Source: Chara braunii (Eukaryota > Streptophyta > Charophyceae > Charales > Characeae). From it: a stretch of 30,792 bases of DNA. Below are positions 1 to 9,417 of the stretch, in pieces. Positions within the stretch are counted from its first letter, which is position 1. Every line of letters starts with the position of its first letter. The stretch spans positions 327,826-358,617 of the forward strand of contig BFEA01000560.1 of the NCBI GenBank assembly GCA_003427395.1, given 5' to 3'. A model generated the notes under the pieces. That model was given only the letters and a program-made list of their open reading frames with translations, was not told the origin of the DNA and did no database searches. Position numbers and translations under genes: made by a program.

Positions 1-2
1 CA

Positions 3-1252
3 TTGAAGCCCTTCCGGGCTAGTGAGAGGAATCTGGTACTCTTGGTCAAGCTCTGCCATCCACCAACCCACTGTTTTGTGCCAGTTGATTTTCAATCCGG
101 AAGCCAGTTGGAAGGCTTCCATAGCTCTTGTTAGCGCTTGGAAGGAGGAGTGTGTTGCCCTTATTAAGACTGTCAGATCATCCGTGAAGAGTATCGTCGT
201 GGGGATTACCACCTTGTGTCCTTGCTGGTCTGATGGAGCTGTTAGTCTTTCTATTGACGGGACCTTTCTCAGAAAGGAGGCTATTGCCTCCATTATGAAG
301 AGAAAGATAGGGGCAGCCAAGGGGTCTCCTTGCCTAACCGACCTTGACATCGGGTAGGACGGGGATAAGTGACCATTTATCTGTACTTGTCCTTGTGCAT
401 TGTTGTATAAGACCCTGATCCACTTCCTAAAGTTCGGCCCTACCCCCATCCTTTCCATGCACAACTGCAAGAAGGGCCAACTGACCTGATCGTAAGCCTT
501 TTCAAAGTCGAAAAAAAGAATGGCGGCGTTGATTCTCTTGTTCCTTATGTACCGGACCGATTCTGTTAGGCACATGACATTGTCCAAAATAAATCTACCC
601 GGTATGGATCCCGTTTGATCGAGGCGGAAGCAACCCGCCGTGATTTTGGATAATCGATTAGCTAGCGCCTTGGCTACTATTTTGTGAGTGAGAGTCAACA
701 AAGTTATTGGTCTATAATTTTGTATGTCCGTTGGACTCCCTTTTTTGAAAAGCAGCGTGACTATCCCCGTTGCGGGCTCGCTCCCTATACCCTCTTCCTG
801 CCATGCCTGTTCGAGAAAGGAAACATATTCCTCTCCCAAAATTGGCCAAAATTCTAGCCAGAATTCCCTAGTCAGGCCGTCTTTCCCAGGGGTTTTATTT
901 GGGGTCATCGTTTTTAGTGCCTCCCATAACTCCTCCTGTGTTGAGGGTTCGTCCAGCATGGTAGCATGCTTTCGTGAAATTGTGTTTTGAAGATAATTCA
1001 GAAACTTTGATCTTGCCTCCTCAACTTTAGGCTTAGGGAAAACTGGTCTTCTACTGATGTATATAGTTTACTATAGAAGTCGAAAGCCACCCTTAACAAC
1101 CCCTCCTTGTCGGAAGTCGGCCCCCCTTCCCCTTCTAAGCTTTCTATGAGATTGTTCCTGCCCCTAGTCCTGATTTTTTGGAAGAAGAATTTGGTCATTC
1201 TCTCCCCTTCCTCCCATTCTTTGATTCTAGCTCTCATTCTTAAGCCTTTCAT
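3..1252 (-). pseudogene. LINE-A ORF2, linker and reverse transcriptase domain
   Basis: The linker (998-1,252) continues the endonuclease frame after the stop at 1,265. Its sequence then resumes in another frame from about 1,030, so there is a frameshift at roughly 1,015-1,045. The RT frame is open from there to position 3 and runs off the window. Motifs in order: GKDGLTREFW, IQNYRPITLL, QTGSIPGRFILDNV, ILFFDFEKAYDQVSW, RSVRQGDPLAAPIFLF and LFTDDLTV (the Y/F-x-D-D active site, minus-strand codons at 177-188). FTDD replaces the FADD of LINE-B. Both catalytic Asp of that motif and the upstream FDFEKAYD Asp are present. Thumb and zinc-binding regions lie outside the window. Confidence 0.9.
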
Positions 1253-1264
1253 TTTCCAGCGCTG

Positions 1265-2437
1265 TCATTCCACCATCTCTCCTCTTGCCGTCTCTAGTGT
1301 TCTTTCATATATTTCGTCCCCTGGCCGTAGAATAGTATTGCGCTCTGCTATCACTATTGCCCGCGTCAATTCTTCCTCTCTTTCCTTCCTCTTTGTCGCG
1401 AGCCTCCTAGCCACTAAAGCAGAAGCTTTAAACAGTGATGTTAGCAGCTCTGGGAATGAGTGTGTGTCCGGGTTATATTCTTGACACACTTGTAAGACCG
1501 CCTGTCTCATTTCCTTAGTTTTGAGGAGGGAATTGTTGATTTTGTAAAACCCCTTACCTCTGCTGATTTGTTTGTCTGATGTCAAACTCAAAAGGATGGG
1601 TTTGTGGTCCAAACCCACGTCGTACGGAAGGTTACCTATGTTTACTGAATGTAACATGCCCGTTATGCCTGGTGATGTTAAGAAGTAGTCTATCCTGGAA
1701 ACCGACACGTGTTGGCTACGGTTTCTCTTTCTGTAGGTGAATTGTCTTTCATTCGGGAAGAGTAACCTGTACGGGTCTATCAGTTCTAAATTCGTCATTA
1801 GCCCATGAATCGGTAGCGACTCTTCTGTCCAACCCTCTTCCTCTGATCTAAAGCCCCCTGAAATTCTGTCTAGGCTGGGATCTAAGGTGGCATTCCAGTC
1901 TCCTGCTAAGATCAAGTGCCTATTCCCATCCAGGAGTGGTTTGAGCCTTTCGATCATATCTAATCTTCGTTGATAACCGTTTGGACAGTAAACTGACAGT
2001 AGCGTGTAGGGTTCCTCATGCAGCTCGAAGTCAATCTTGACCCATCTTCCCTCCTCCTCATCGACCCTTGTTTCTGTGATGATAATCTTGTCTGCCACTT
2101 TCGCCTTTTTGTTCTGAAGTATAACCACTCCCGTGGAATGATTGTTTGTTGCTGGGGCCCACCATGCTGCTTTAATTCTTTGCAGTTTCTTCTCTATCTG
2201 GTACTTCATTTTCTGGTGTCCTACCGAATCTTGTAAGTGTGTTTTTTGCAAGCACAAAAAATCCGGTGGAGACAGAGAGAACCATTCTGAGTAATTTACT
2301 ACATTTTGCCACTTGTCTCCATTCTCTAATATTCCAACTAGGCCATTCACATTCCAAGAAATAATTTTGAGTTTCGGTAGACCCGTACCCCCCTCAATCC
2401 TTCTTCTCTGCTTTCTTGGTCTCTCTACCTCTCTCAA
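1265..2437 (-). pseudogene. LINE-A ORF2, endonuclease (APE/EEP) domain
   Basis: This domain nicks target DNA to prime reverse transcription. Motifs seen in order: ISWNVNGL near the N-terminus, LCLQKTHLQ, LAGDWNATLD, SRIDYFL and GLDHKPI. These match the EEP/APE fold of plant LINEs, including the D-x-N and terminal D-H residues. The usual catalytic Glu of the Q-E-T/A-H motif is Lys here (AAA codon at 2,243-2,245), while LINE-B keeps Glu. The frame is open from just after a TGA at 2,465-2,467. No ATG precedes the domain, so the start at 2,437 is a TTG of convenience. A TGA at 1,265-1,267 ends it, and the same frame continues below 1,262 into the linker, so this is a single nonsense mutation. Confidence 0.9.
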
Positions 2438-2467
2438 CAGTCTGGTTCCTATTCCCCTGGCAAGTCA

Positions 2468-2934
2468 GATATGAATACAGAGAAAACACGAGCACGCTCC
2501 TCCCCATTATGGATGAGAGGCCTGAGTGGACGGCATTGATTACTTCCGTAGGGAAGGATGTACCACCCCTCACCCCTGCCTAAGTTAGCCTATATCTACT
2601 ACCTTCTGCTCCTCTAGGCTGCCTAGCTCCTGGCTCTTCTCAGCTGAGTTCTGTTCGGATAAAACTAAACGCTAGAGCTGATGTCGGGGGCTGGGATCTA
2701 AGGGTTTGCTTAAACAAATTATTTATACCCGCTCTACCCAAGGAACTCGAAAGAACTTGCCCACTTCTCGAGCTCTATGGTGTTTTATCCTCTGAACTCC
2801 CTTTCTCCCATCTTTTGGGCTGTCAGGTACTCTAGATCCTGTCTGTACTGCTGTTTCTGCCTTCTGCCTTTTCTTAAACCCTAAACCCTAGGCTATTCTG
2901 GTCGTCTGTTACACACTGATTGTAGCTTTTCCTG
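2468..2934. other. unassigned spacer between LINE-A and Gag fragment
   Basis: I see no convincing coding frame here on either strand. Translations of the minus strand show scattered stops and no resemblance to the LINE-B ORF1 C-terminus. It may be the 5' untranslated part of LINE-A or remaining DNA of the element carrying the Gag. It includes a TATAAATAA word on the minus strand near 2,722-2,731 and a telomere-like tract near its right end. Confidence 0.5.
2875..2891. repeat. telomere-like CCCTAAA tract
   Basis: The 17 bases taaaccctaaaccctag contain a little over two units of CCCTAAA, the plant-type telomere repeat (TTTAGGG on the other strand). It lies about 45 bp from where Gag homology ends and LINE-A's upstream region begins. 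Two units can arise by chance, so this is a weak call. Confidence 0.55.
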
Positions 2935-4260
2935 TTAAGTCAGTAATGCGACCACAACCACTTTCGGCCGATGCTGTCTTCTGCCCTGGCCTGCAGCAGA
3001 CGAATGGCCCAAATTCTTGGCTTCGATGTTCGTCACGATGATCTGCGAGGCTTTATCAAAAAGCTGCTCACTTGTGGTGAGCGTCTCGACAACTTGCGTC
3101 AAGGCGTTCTGCAATGCCGGACAACTCCTGATGAAGAAGTGCTTGATAGAGACAAATGTCGATGGCAAGTTGGGCGTGGATGCCAAGCGTTGGTACTCGG
3201 TTATCTTGTCTGTGCTTGGCAGGTCGTTCTGATAGAACCACTGAAGTTTCTCGGCTGCCTGAAGCTCGGGCGACTCCACTTGGAACCGCTTATGCCATGC
3301 TGCCGTGAGATCAACCCAGCTGATCTTCGTATGCAGCTCGGAGACTGTTACGTTGTGCGTGGACAACATGTTGTCCAACCATGCCTGGCACGCGCCTCCC
3401 TAGCGGGGGTATACGTATGCGTGCCGGTTCGGGTTGATGACGTGGTGAATGTCCAACTTCAACTCGAACTGGCGCCACCATGGGATCGGGTCCGTCTTCG
3501 TTGCATCGCAGAAGATCGGCAGGCCATCAAACTTTGGGATGCTCTCGCGAGTAGTCGCGCTCGGACTGGCTGTGGCGGCACAAATCTGCTGGTCAATCCG
3601 CTGATTTGTCGCTAGAGTGCCATCATTGAGAGTCTACACGTCGATTTCCAAGACGTTGACGTGGTCCGTCAAGTTGGAGGGTCTGGCGGGGGTGGCTGTT
3701 GTAAGTTGCTGTTCCAGCCAGCGTACCTGGTCAAGCAGTTCGTCGAGAAGTCAAGCCTACTTCCGGACCAGGGTGTCGAAGCAGAGGATGTCCTCTTGCT
3801 GTGCTGCACAGGTGGCGACCAAGTCGCTCACATGTTCGATTGTGGTTGCAAGGCCACGCACAGCAGAGGGGGCACCCTCCTCTTCAGCAGCCACCGCCCA
3901 TTCGTCGGCGATCACCTCGATACCCCGCTCGCATTCGAGGAGTTTGTCTCGGCGTAGTCGACGGCGTTCGTCTGCGGCCTTCCTTGCTGCCTCAGCGTCC
4001 TCCTGTTGCTGCTGTTCAGCGAGGCGACGCTGTTCCTCTGCGTAATCATCTTCCTTCTTACGTGCGGATGTTGCCGCAGCTGCCCGTTGCTTGCACTCTG
4101 CTACCATGTCCAGCATGCAGGCCTCATAGGCCTCGGTAGTCTCGCCTGGCTGTTGATCCATGCCGCTTGTCTTTGAGCGGGTGAGCACCATGCACTGACA
4201 TGACCTGCTGCTGCGGTGACTGGTTGCTGACGTGGCACTGCTGCCGTGGCCTGCTGACAT
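2935..4260 (-). pseudogene. Ty3/Gypsy-type Gag, broken (Gypsy-2)
   Basis: This is a structural Gag of an LTR retrotransposon. From an ATG at 4,260 the N-terminal part is a charged, coiled-coil-like stretch (for example QRRLAEQQQQEDAEAARKAA) ending at a TAG near 3,757. A second frame continues with DELLDQVRWLEQQL, then PKFDGLPIFCD and PWWRQFELKLDIHHV, which is capsid-like. It then continues with GGACQAWLDN and the rest of the gag domain (AAWHKRFQVESPELQAAEKL, NDLPSTDKITEYQRL, VVETLTTSEQLFDKASQIIV), stopping at 2,935. Between the pieces are a frameshift near 3,755, an in-frame TAG near 3,633 and another TAG near 3,400. No zinc knuckle or pol follows. It is dead, and probably the gag of the same old element as LTR-A (12,281-13,360), since orientation and order agree. 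Confidence 0.8.
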
Positions 4261-4690
4261 GGCAATTCACCAATGCCGCCGCAAGGGATACCCGGAGGGA
4301 GATAGAGAGAAGACCAGAGGGGGCAACAACATAGGTGGGGAGGGGTGGGATAAATCGCCCAGATAAGGAGCCACTAATCAAAAAAAAAAAGTTTGAACTT
4401 CGCAAAAAAAATCGAGAAAAAAAAAAATACTCGTTTGCAAGTTCAGTAGGTCTCCCAAGTCCCCTGAAGTGCGAAATTATCCATGGGAAAAATTCTGAAC
4501 TTTCAGACCGCAAATAATTTTCTGATAAAAGAATTCCGAAAATGAAGTACAAAAATAATTTCGGAATTACTCAGATGAGAGTACGCGCAGTTGGAGAATG
4601 ATAACTGCAAGAGGGATTCCCGTACCGTTTTCAAAAAAACGGATTTCGGAATAAAAATATTCCGGATTTCCAAATAACAGGAATTTTCAA
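4261..4690. other. AT-rich spacer with A-tracts
   Basis: No gene is seen. The stretch has several A-runs of 8-11 bases (4,380-4,430) and repeated degenerate TTCCGGA/TTCGGAAT words around 4,535-4,680. In the reading proposed here it is part of the leader of the minus-strand Gypsy-2 element, just upstream of its Gag start at 4,260. Confidence 0.45.
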
Positions 4691-4896
4691 AAGGAAAGCG
4701 AAATTTTTGAAAAAAGAAGATATTCCGGATTTTCAACAACAAAATTTTGACTTTTCAGAAGAAAAACGAAATCGGAAATTTCAGATGTTGCGCTATTGCG
4801 ATTTTCCACAACAGAAATAGCGAGAAAACAAAATCCAAGAAAAAGAAAAAAAAAATCCATTTTCGGCAGTGAGGTCAAAATCGTAATTTGGGGGCT
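4691..4896. repeat. left copy of a ~206-bp direct repeat flanking Gypsy-1
   Basis: Starting aaggaaagcgaaattt and ending taatttgggggct, this segment recurs at 11,785-11,991 in the same orientation on the far side of Gypsy-1, with about six differences by eye (roughly 3%). Left-flank sequence before 4,691 does not recur on the right, and sequence after 11,991 does not recur on the left. It therefore behaves like a very long target duplication bracketing the LTR element. Confidence 0.85.
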
Positions 4897-5852
4897 CAGA
4901 ACTTTGCCCCCGGTAAAAACACAGACTCTGTTATCTGTGCTGGGCTATGTGACCGAGACATGCCCAGCCTGAGTCTGTCGAGGAGGCTGTGTGACCAAAC
5001 GCGGCCGAAAGGAAATTCAACAGTCAAGTCAACTGTAGAGTCAAAGGTACCGCGCCCAGGCCTATGGTCGGATACATTCACTTGTTGTGTGCAGGTACCC
5101 AGACAGCATTCAGGGCGGGAGGAATACAGTTTCTGGCCAATCTGGGCCCTCATTCACATCGAGATCTGGACGGTGCAGGACTTCAGCACCCGGGGTCCAG
5201 ACCGCGCATCCACGCTACTTAAGAGTTGACTTCCTGGCTGGATGGGCATTCGGTCTTGTGTCAATGCTGCACGCATTGACTTTGACATTGGCTTGACGCC
5301 GGCTCTACGCTGGCATAGGAGAAGGACAGCAAGGCGCTGCTGGCTGGCATGGTGCTGGCTGGCGATGGTCTTCTGGGCATGCTGACGTGGCAGCTGCCAC
5401 GCGCCAATGCTGACGTGGCCGCTGCCACCTGTATATGTTTGATGACGTGGCGGGCTACATGATTGATGAGGCTGTTCTGATTCTTCGTCACTTCGGAAGG
5501 AGATCAAGACTGTGGTTATCGAGGATACGTACCTGGTTGATGACGATACTCTCCAGATCGCTGATGTAGACGGATTGACGTGCCACGTGGCACATTGAGG
5601 AAGAACTTCAGATCTTGTGTTCGGATTATTGATTGATGAGGTGGCGAGAAGGAGGAGGGACCCGAAGTAGAAGTGGGCTGTTGTCTTCTTCTCTCTCCTT
5701 TGTCTGTTCTCCCCTCTTTCTCCTTCATCTGTGTATGTTTTCCCACCACATTCTATCTTCACACATTTGCGATTGTTTGTCATTAATCAGCAGATTGATA
5801 ATCATATGGACTGGTAATGTTGACGAGTATCATCACATCTGGGCTCATTGCA
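4891..5852 (+). repeat. 5' LTR of Gypsy-1
   Basis: About 962 bp, nearly identical to 10,825-11,785. It ends ...CATTGCA, with the canonical terminal CA, two bases before the primer binding site. Its left end is not a clean TG terminus: the match to the 3' LTR begins at GGGGCT and the bases before it differ. The LTR carries three TGACGTGG words (5,383, 5,411 and 5,443) and a 16-bp perfect palindrome CGTGGCAGCTGCCACG at 5,386-5,401 that the 3' LTR lacks. Confidence 0.92.
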
Positions 5853-5855
5853 ATT

Positions 5856-5867
5856 TGGTATCAGAGC
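5856..5867 (+). promoter_or_regulatory. primer binding site, initiator-Met tRNA type
   Basis: TGGTATCAGAGC, four bases after the LTR's terminal CA, is the usual plant LTR-retrotransposon sequence complementary to the 3' end of initiator methionine tRNA. It marks the start of minus-strand DNA synthesis and fixes the 5' LTR boundary. Confidence 0.9.
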
Positions 5868-6888
5868 AGATCTTCCGATAGTGTGACAGACACGACAACG
5901 ACAAGTGGTGGCATCTACATTGAAGAGGCTGACGTGGACAAGACAGCGCACGTCAGATTCTGACGTGGCATTGACGTGGCCTTGGTACGCATGTCCGATG
6001 CTGATGCGGCATTGACGTGGCATTGTATCGCTGACGTGGCCGGTGGATGTAGCAGATTGATGATGTGGCATTGCTGACTCACCATTCGGTGAGATAGCAG
6101 GCTGATGTGGCAGTGTCATATTCCGCTATCTGGCTTATGTGGCGCGTTGGTACTGCTCCTGACGTGTATTCCCTCGATGATGCTGACTGGACCTTGGTGC
6201 TGACCTGGCAGACAGAAGTGCTGCTGTGTTGGCACTCCAGGGGATACACGTGGCAGGTTGGAACTTCGACTTTGTGGCAGGCTGGGACTTCGACTTCAGC
6301 ATACATTGCTGACGTGCACCCCATTGATGATATTGATTAGACCTGCTGACCTGGCATACTCATTGAGTTGCTGAGTTGGCAGGCCAGGGGTGACACGTGG
6401 CAGGCACGACCGTGCCTAAGTGAGGACAGCATTCTGATGACTGAAGCGGCACGGCAAGAAGACTGATGTGGCTGTGGTGCCGAACGTCAGATTGGGTGCT
6501 GGTCACAGAGGACAAAGGAGGACGAAACAGCAAGAGGGGGAAAACGCTAACTATTGATTGATTTTGTTGGCGGACTTACCTGTTGTCTGGCTGTGTTGTG
6601 TGCCTGTGTACTCACTTGTGTATGTTGATGATCATGCTGGCCTGGAGTTGCGGTACCTGAGATAGAATAGGATGTCATCACATTGAAAACAGAACAGCAA
6701 ATAGAATTAGAAAACTTCTGTTCCTTATTATTATTATTCTTTTTGACTCAGACATAGTGTTGGGACAGGTGACCGTGAAATTATTGTCTCTTGCGGTAGA
6801 ACAGTGTGCTGATTCCGGTGATCGTGAATTGTTTATTTTGCGGTAGGATAATCTGGCCAACGAATTTTCCTGTTTTTGTTCTCCCAAA
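5868..6888 (+). other. Gypsy-1 untranslated leader, rich in TGACGTGG words
   Basis: About 1 kb between PBS and gag, with no convincing protein. It holds repeated TGACGTGG words (about 5,932, 5,961, 5,973, 6,016 and 6,033) and decayed versions such as TGATGTGGC (6,061, 6,101) and TGACGTGC (6,312). The motif is also in the LTR, so sequence of one character runs from LTR U3/R into the leader. Such words match ACGT-core sites of plant bZIP factors. Whether they act in transcription or in RNA packaging cannot be told here. Confidence 0.7.
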
Positions 6889-8704
6889 ATGTCTTACTTC
6901 TGGAGATCTTTGCAACAGTCTATCTTGCCGAGATTTGTGACCACTTTCTTGTCTGTTGGCTTTGTGGAGTCAGTTTCTGACTGAGGTACAGCTGTCTGGA
7001 CCGGATGCCGAGCAACACATCCGTGATAATTTCGATCTTCAGGGGGTTGAAGACCGCCTGAAGAAGTCTATCACGGCTGTGGAGGTTGTGGCAGCCGGTA
7101 CATACGCCTCCAAACTGATTGCACAGGGGCAACAGGCTCTAGACTAGTTTGCTTTGAAGCAACTGGAAGAAATCATGGAAGCTACTCGTAAGGGGGAAGG
7201 AAAACCAGAAGTAAGTAAGGAAACGATTGATGCTAACATCCAGCAGCTCAGAGATACTTTGGCTGTCGAAGAAAGGAAGAAAGAGGAATTAGCCCGAAGA
7301 AGACAACAGGAACAGCGAAGAGGTCAAAAGGTTAGAGAGATCAGACAAGTGATAGGAACAGAAGTAGGCGAACAGACTGACATGTCACAAACGTTGGCTC
7401 ATATTGTGACATATCTTACCTTTCTTGAGGAGAAGATTGATAGACAGCAAAATCAGTTGGATGAAATCACTGTTGGATTGAGAACAATTGCTAATATTGT
7501 GAAAGGTAAGAATTAGGTTCAGGAAAGTGAGAAAGAAGAAAAGAAAGAAGAAAAGAAAGAAGTGAAGAAGTTGATGGGAGATGCAATAAGGACTGAACGT
7601 CCTAAGATTCAGACGATGCCCAATGAAAATGGATCCAATGGAAATGGATCGAGTCAGCCATCTACTCCTCATTCTTCTCATTCTTCTAAGTCTACTCCTA
7701 AAGGAACTCCAGAAAAGACAAGTGAACCAGAAAAACCGAAGAAGAAAGAAAAGGTGAAGATGAAGTTGCCGTTTACGTTTTGCAACAAGAACGAAGAAAG
7801 TTTGTTGCTGTGGATTGCAGAAATCCAAACGTATGTGAGTACCGCTCCGGTCGAGACGGAGTCCCAAGTCGCGTTCACCACTTCTTGCATGGGTGGTGAG
7901 GCCAAGCAATGGGTGTTGGCCGAGGCCAATGCTGCGGGTTTCGAAGACATCGGTGAGTGGGCGAAGACTCTGACACTGAAACAGTTCTTGGCTAAAACCA
8001 GGGACCGTTTCCTCGAAAAGACGACGGCCGACAAGGCCTTTGACCAGTTGACATCAATTGGTCAAAAGCATTGGACGTCAGTTGAGGCTTTGTCCCGTGA
8101 AGTTGACCGATTGTTGCAGGTTCCCGGATTGAACTTGCAAGACAGCCAAGTGCTGTACATTTATTCCCGCGCGTTGCCTGAGCCCATCCAGGGACACTTA
8201 GTCACCGAAGCGAAATCCGGTAAGTACAACTACAGGCAATTTCGTGACCTTGCCCTGCAGAGGGAACAGATGACTTCTCAAGTCAAGAATTCCTATGCAG
8301 CGGTAGTTAAATCTGGAGGAGGAGGAGGAGGAGGTAGACAATACAACGGGAAACAAGTTCTCTGGCGACAGAAGCGCCAAGACCACACACTTGTCGTCTT
8401 TGACGACGACACAGTGGAAAAGTGGCCGAACGAAGAGAATGATAACAACAATGACTCCGGGAAGGGGGAAGTCACTGCTGTTGTGGCCAACAAGGGAGGG
8501 CCACCCAGGACAGGAGGGAAGAAACAAAGAGCGTTTCCATGGCACCCTGGCATTGCCGACGGGAAGCCATGGGTGGAAATGGGTATGACTAGAAAGACTT
8601 GGCAGGAGCGCATGGACAATGCGCAATGTCTCAAGTGCGGCACATCGGGACATGTGATCGCCTACTGCCCTATGATCCGGAACCCAAAAGCGAACAGCCA
8701 GTAG
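6889..8704 (+). pseudogene. Gypsy-1 gag (capsid and CCHC nucleocapsid), two in-frame TAGs
   Basis: Gag makes the virus-like particle and binds element RNA. An ATG at 6,889 opens a short frame (MSYFWRSLQQ...) that must shift near 6,941-6,982 to join the main frame, which then runs to 8,704 with TAG stops at 7,145-7,147 and 7,514-7,516. The parts are a helical N-terminal region, a charged coiled-coil stretch (7,154-7,516), a Ser/Thr/Pro-rich linker (7,620-7,740), a retrotransposon gag/capsid domain (about 7,770-8,280, e.g. GEAKQWVLAEANAAGF, DKAFDQLTSIGQKHW), a poly-Gly run (8,311-8,334), and a zinc knuckle CLKCGTSGHVIAYC (CX2CX4HX4C). The frame ends at TAG 8,702 within a likely -1 frameshift site. 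Both early stops are TAG and could come from CAG codons by C-to-T change. Confidence 0.88.
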
Positions 8705-8723
8705 GAGTAACATCTGCTCCTAC
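8683..8723 (+). promoter_or_regulatory. candidate -1 ribosomal frameshift signal at gag-pro junction
   Basis: In the gag frame the codons AAC-CCA-AAA contain the heptamer C CCA AAA (8,683-8,689), which fits X XXY YYZ. Twelve bases on, GTAGGAG (8,701-8,707) can pair with CTCCTAC (8,717-8,723) to form a 7-bp stem with a 9-nt loop that encloses the gag stop at 8,702-8,704. A -1 slip here enters exactly the protease frame (PKSEQPVGV...). Heptamer, stem and frame relation are seen; activity is inferred. Confidence 0.6.
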
Positions 8724-9417
8724 AGAGATTAAGGGTAAGAACGAACAGACAGGTAAGGCGCCTGCGACCCCTTCCTACCCTTCTTCTCAAATGGCAGAGG
8801 ATGATTCTTCCTTAGCCCATCATCCAGATCGCCCTGACATTGTCTTATGTTCTGTCTCTCTTGATGACTCCCTTGATGAGCTAGGTAACGAATTGCTAGC
8901 ATTACGTGGCTCATGGGCTCAAAAGGCGAAGACTAAGGGCGAATTGTTGTTTGCAGATGTTAAGATCGCACGAACGCGAGTTGGTGCGATGTTGGACCCA
9001 GGATCAACGAGGTCCTACATATCCGAGAAGGCAATTCGTAAGTTGCATCTCGGCATGAAGGTAAAAGACTTGTCTCGACCTATAACGTCTATGTTAGCAG
9101 ACAAGAGTACGATCACTGTCTCTCAGTGTGTTGATTGTATTAACTGTCAGTTTCGAACGAGGGAAGGAAAGAAGATTGTGCATGAATTATCCTTCCTCAT
9201 AGAAAATAACTTACCTTTTGATATTATTCTGGGTATGGACTGGCACGAGGAAGTCAATTCGAACATTGATTTCAAAAGCAAGATTGTGCAACTCAAAGAT
9301 GTGCAATCAGAAATGAAACCAATTAAATTATATCATAAGTCTGGCTCTGACTCAAGTCTACCCTTTTGCTGTATGAGTTATCCAGCTTTTCGTTCAATGG
9401 TTTGCTTTTCTTGTTAG
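8690..9417 (+). CDS. Gypsy-1 protease (retropepsin-like aspartic protease) region
   Basis: This frame is -1 relative to gag, and its open reading extends back into gag at least to 8,599, so it is most likely made as a Gag-Pro fusion by frameshifting at 8,683. A Ser/Thr/Pro-rich linker is followed by the protease: the active-site strand MLDPGSTRSYIS (DPG at 8,995-9,003, a D-x-G variant also common in plant Ty3 elements), then DIILGMDWH near 9,221-9,246, the conserved second half of Ty3 proteases. After IDFKSKIVQL the sequence no longer resembles Pol and stops at 9,415-9,417. No RT domain follows in this frame. The 52-base overlap with the integrase frame (9,366-9,417) marks the region of the deletion junction. 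Confidence 0.85.

Larger units (their letters stand above)
1..2467 (-). mobile_element. LINE-A, non-LTR retrotransposon, 3' part off window
   Basis: A LINE read on the minus strand. In order of translation it has an APE-type endonuclease (about 2,437 to 1,265), a linker, and a reverse transcriptase (about 1,030 to 3) that leaves the window at position 1. The translation is closely similar to LINE-B further right, so both belong to one family. No ORF1 is visible upstream: the next recognisable protein on this strand is an unrelated Gag at 2,935-4,260. LINE-A is therefore probably 5'-truncated, or inserted into that Gag. It carries one in-frame stop and at least one frameshift, so it is not autonomous. 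Confidence 0.9.

Noticed and set aside
3617-4139. Plus-strand frames opposite the Gag fragment.
   Set aside because: They are shadows of the minus-strand Gag, which has recognisable Gag motifs.
5154-5783. Minus-strand frames of up to 209 codons within the Gypsy-1 LTR, repeated in the 3' LTR.
   Set aside because: No known domain, interrupted between the two LTR copies, and located in regulatory LTR sequence.
5856-5867. Fragment of a tRNA gene.
   Set aside because: Only the 12-base tRNA-complementary PBS is present. No cloverleaf can be formed around it.
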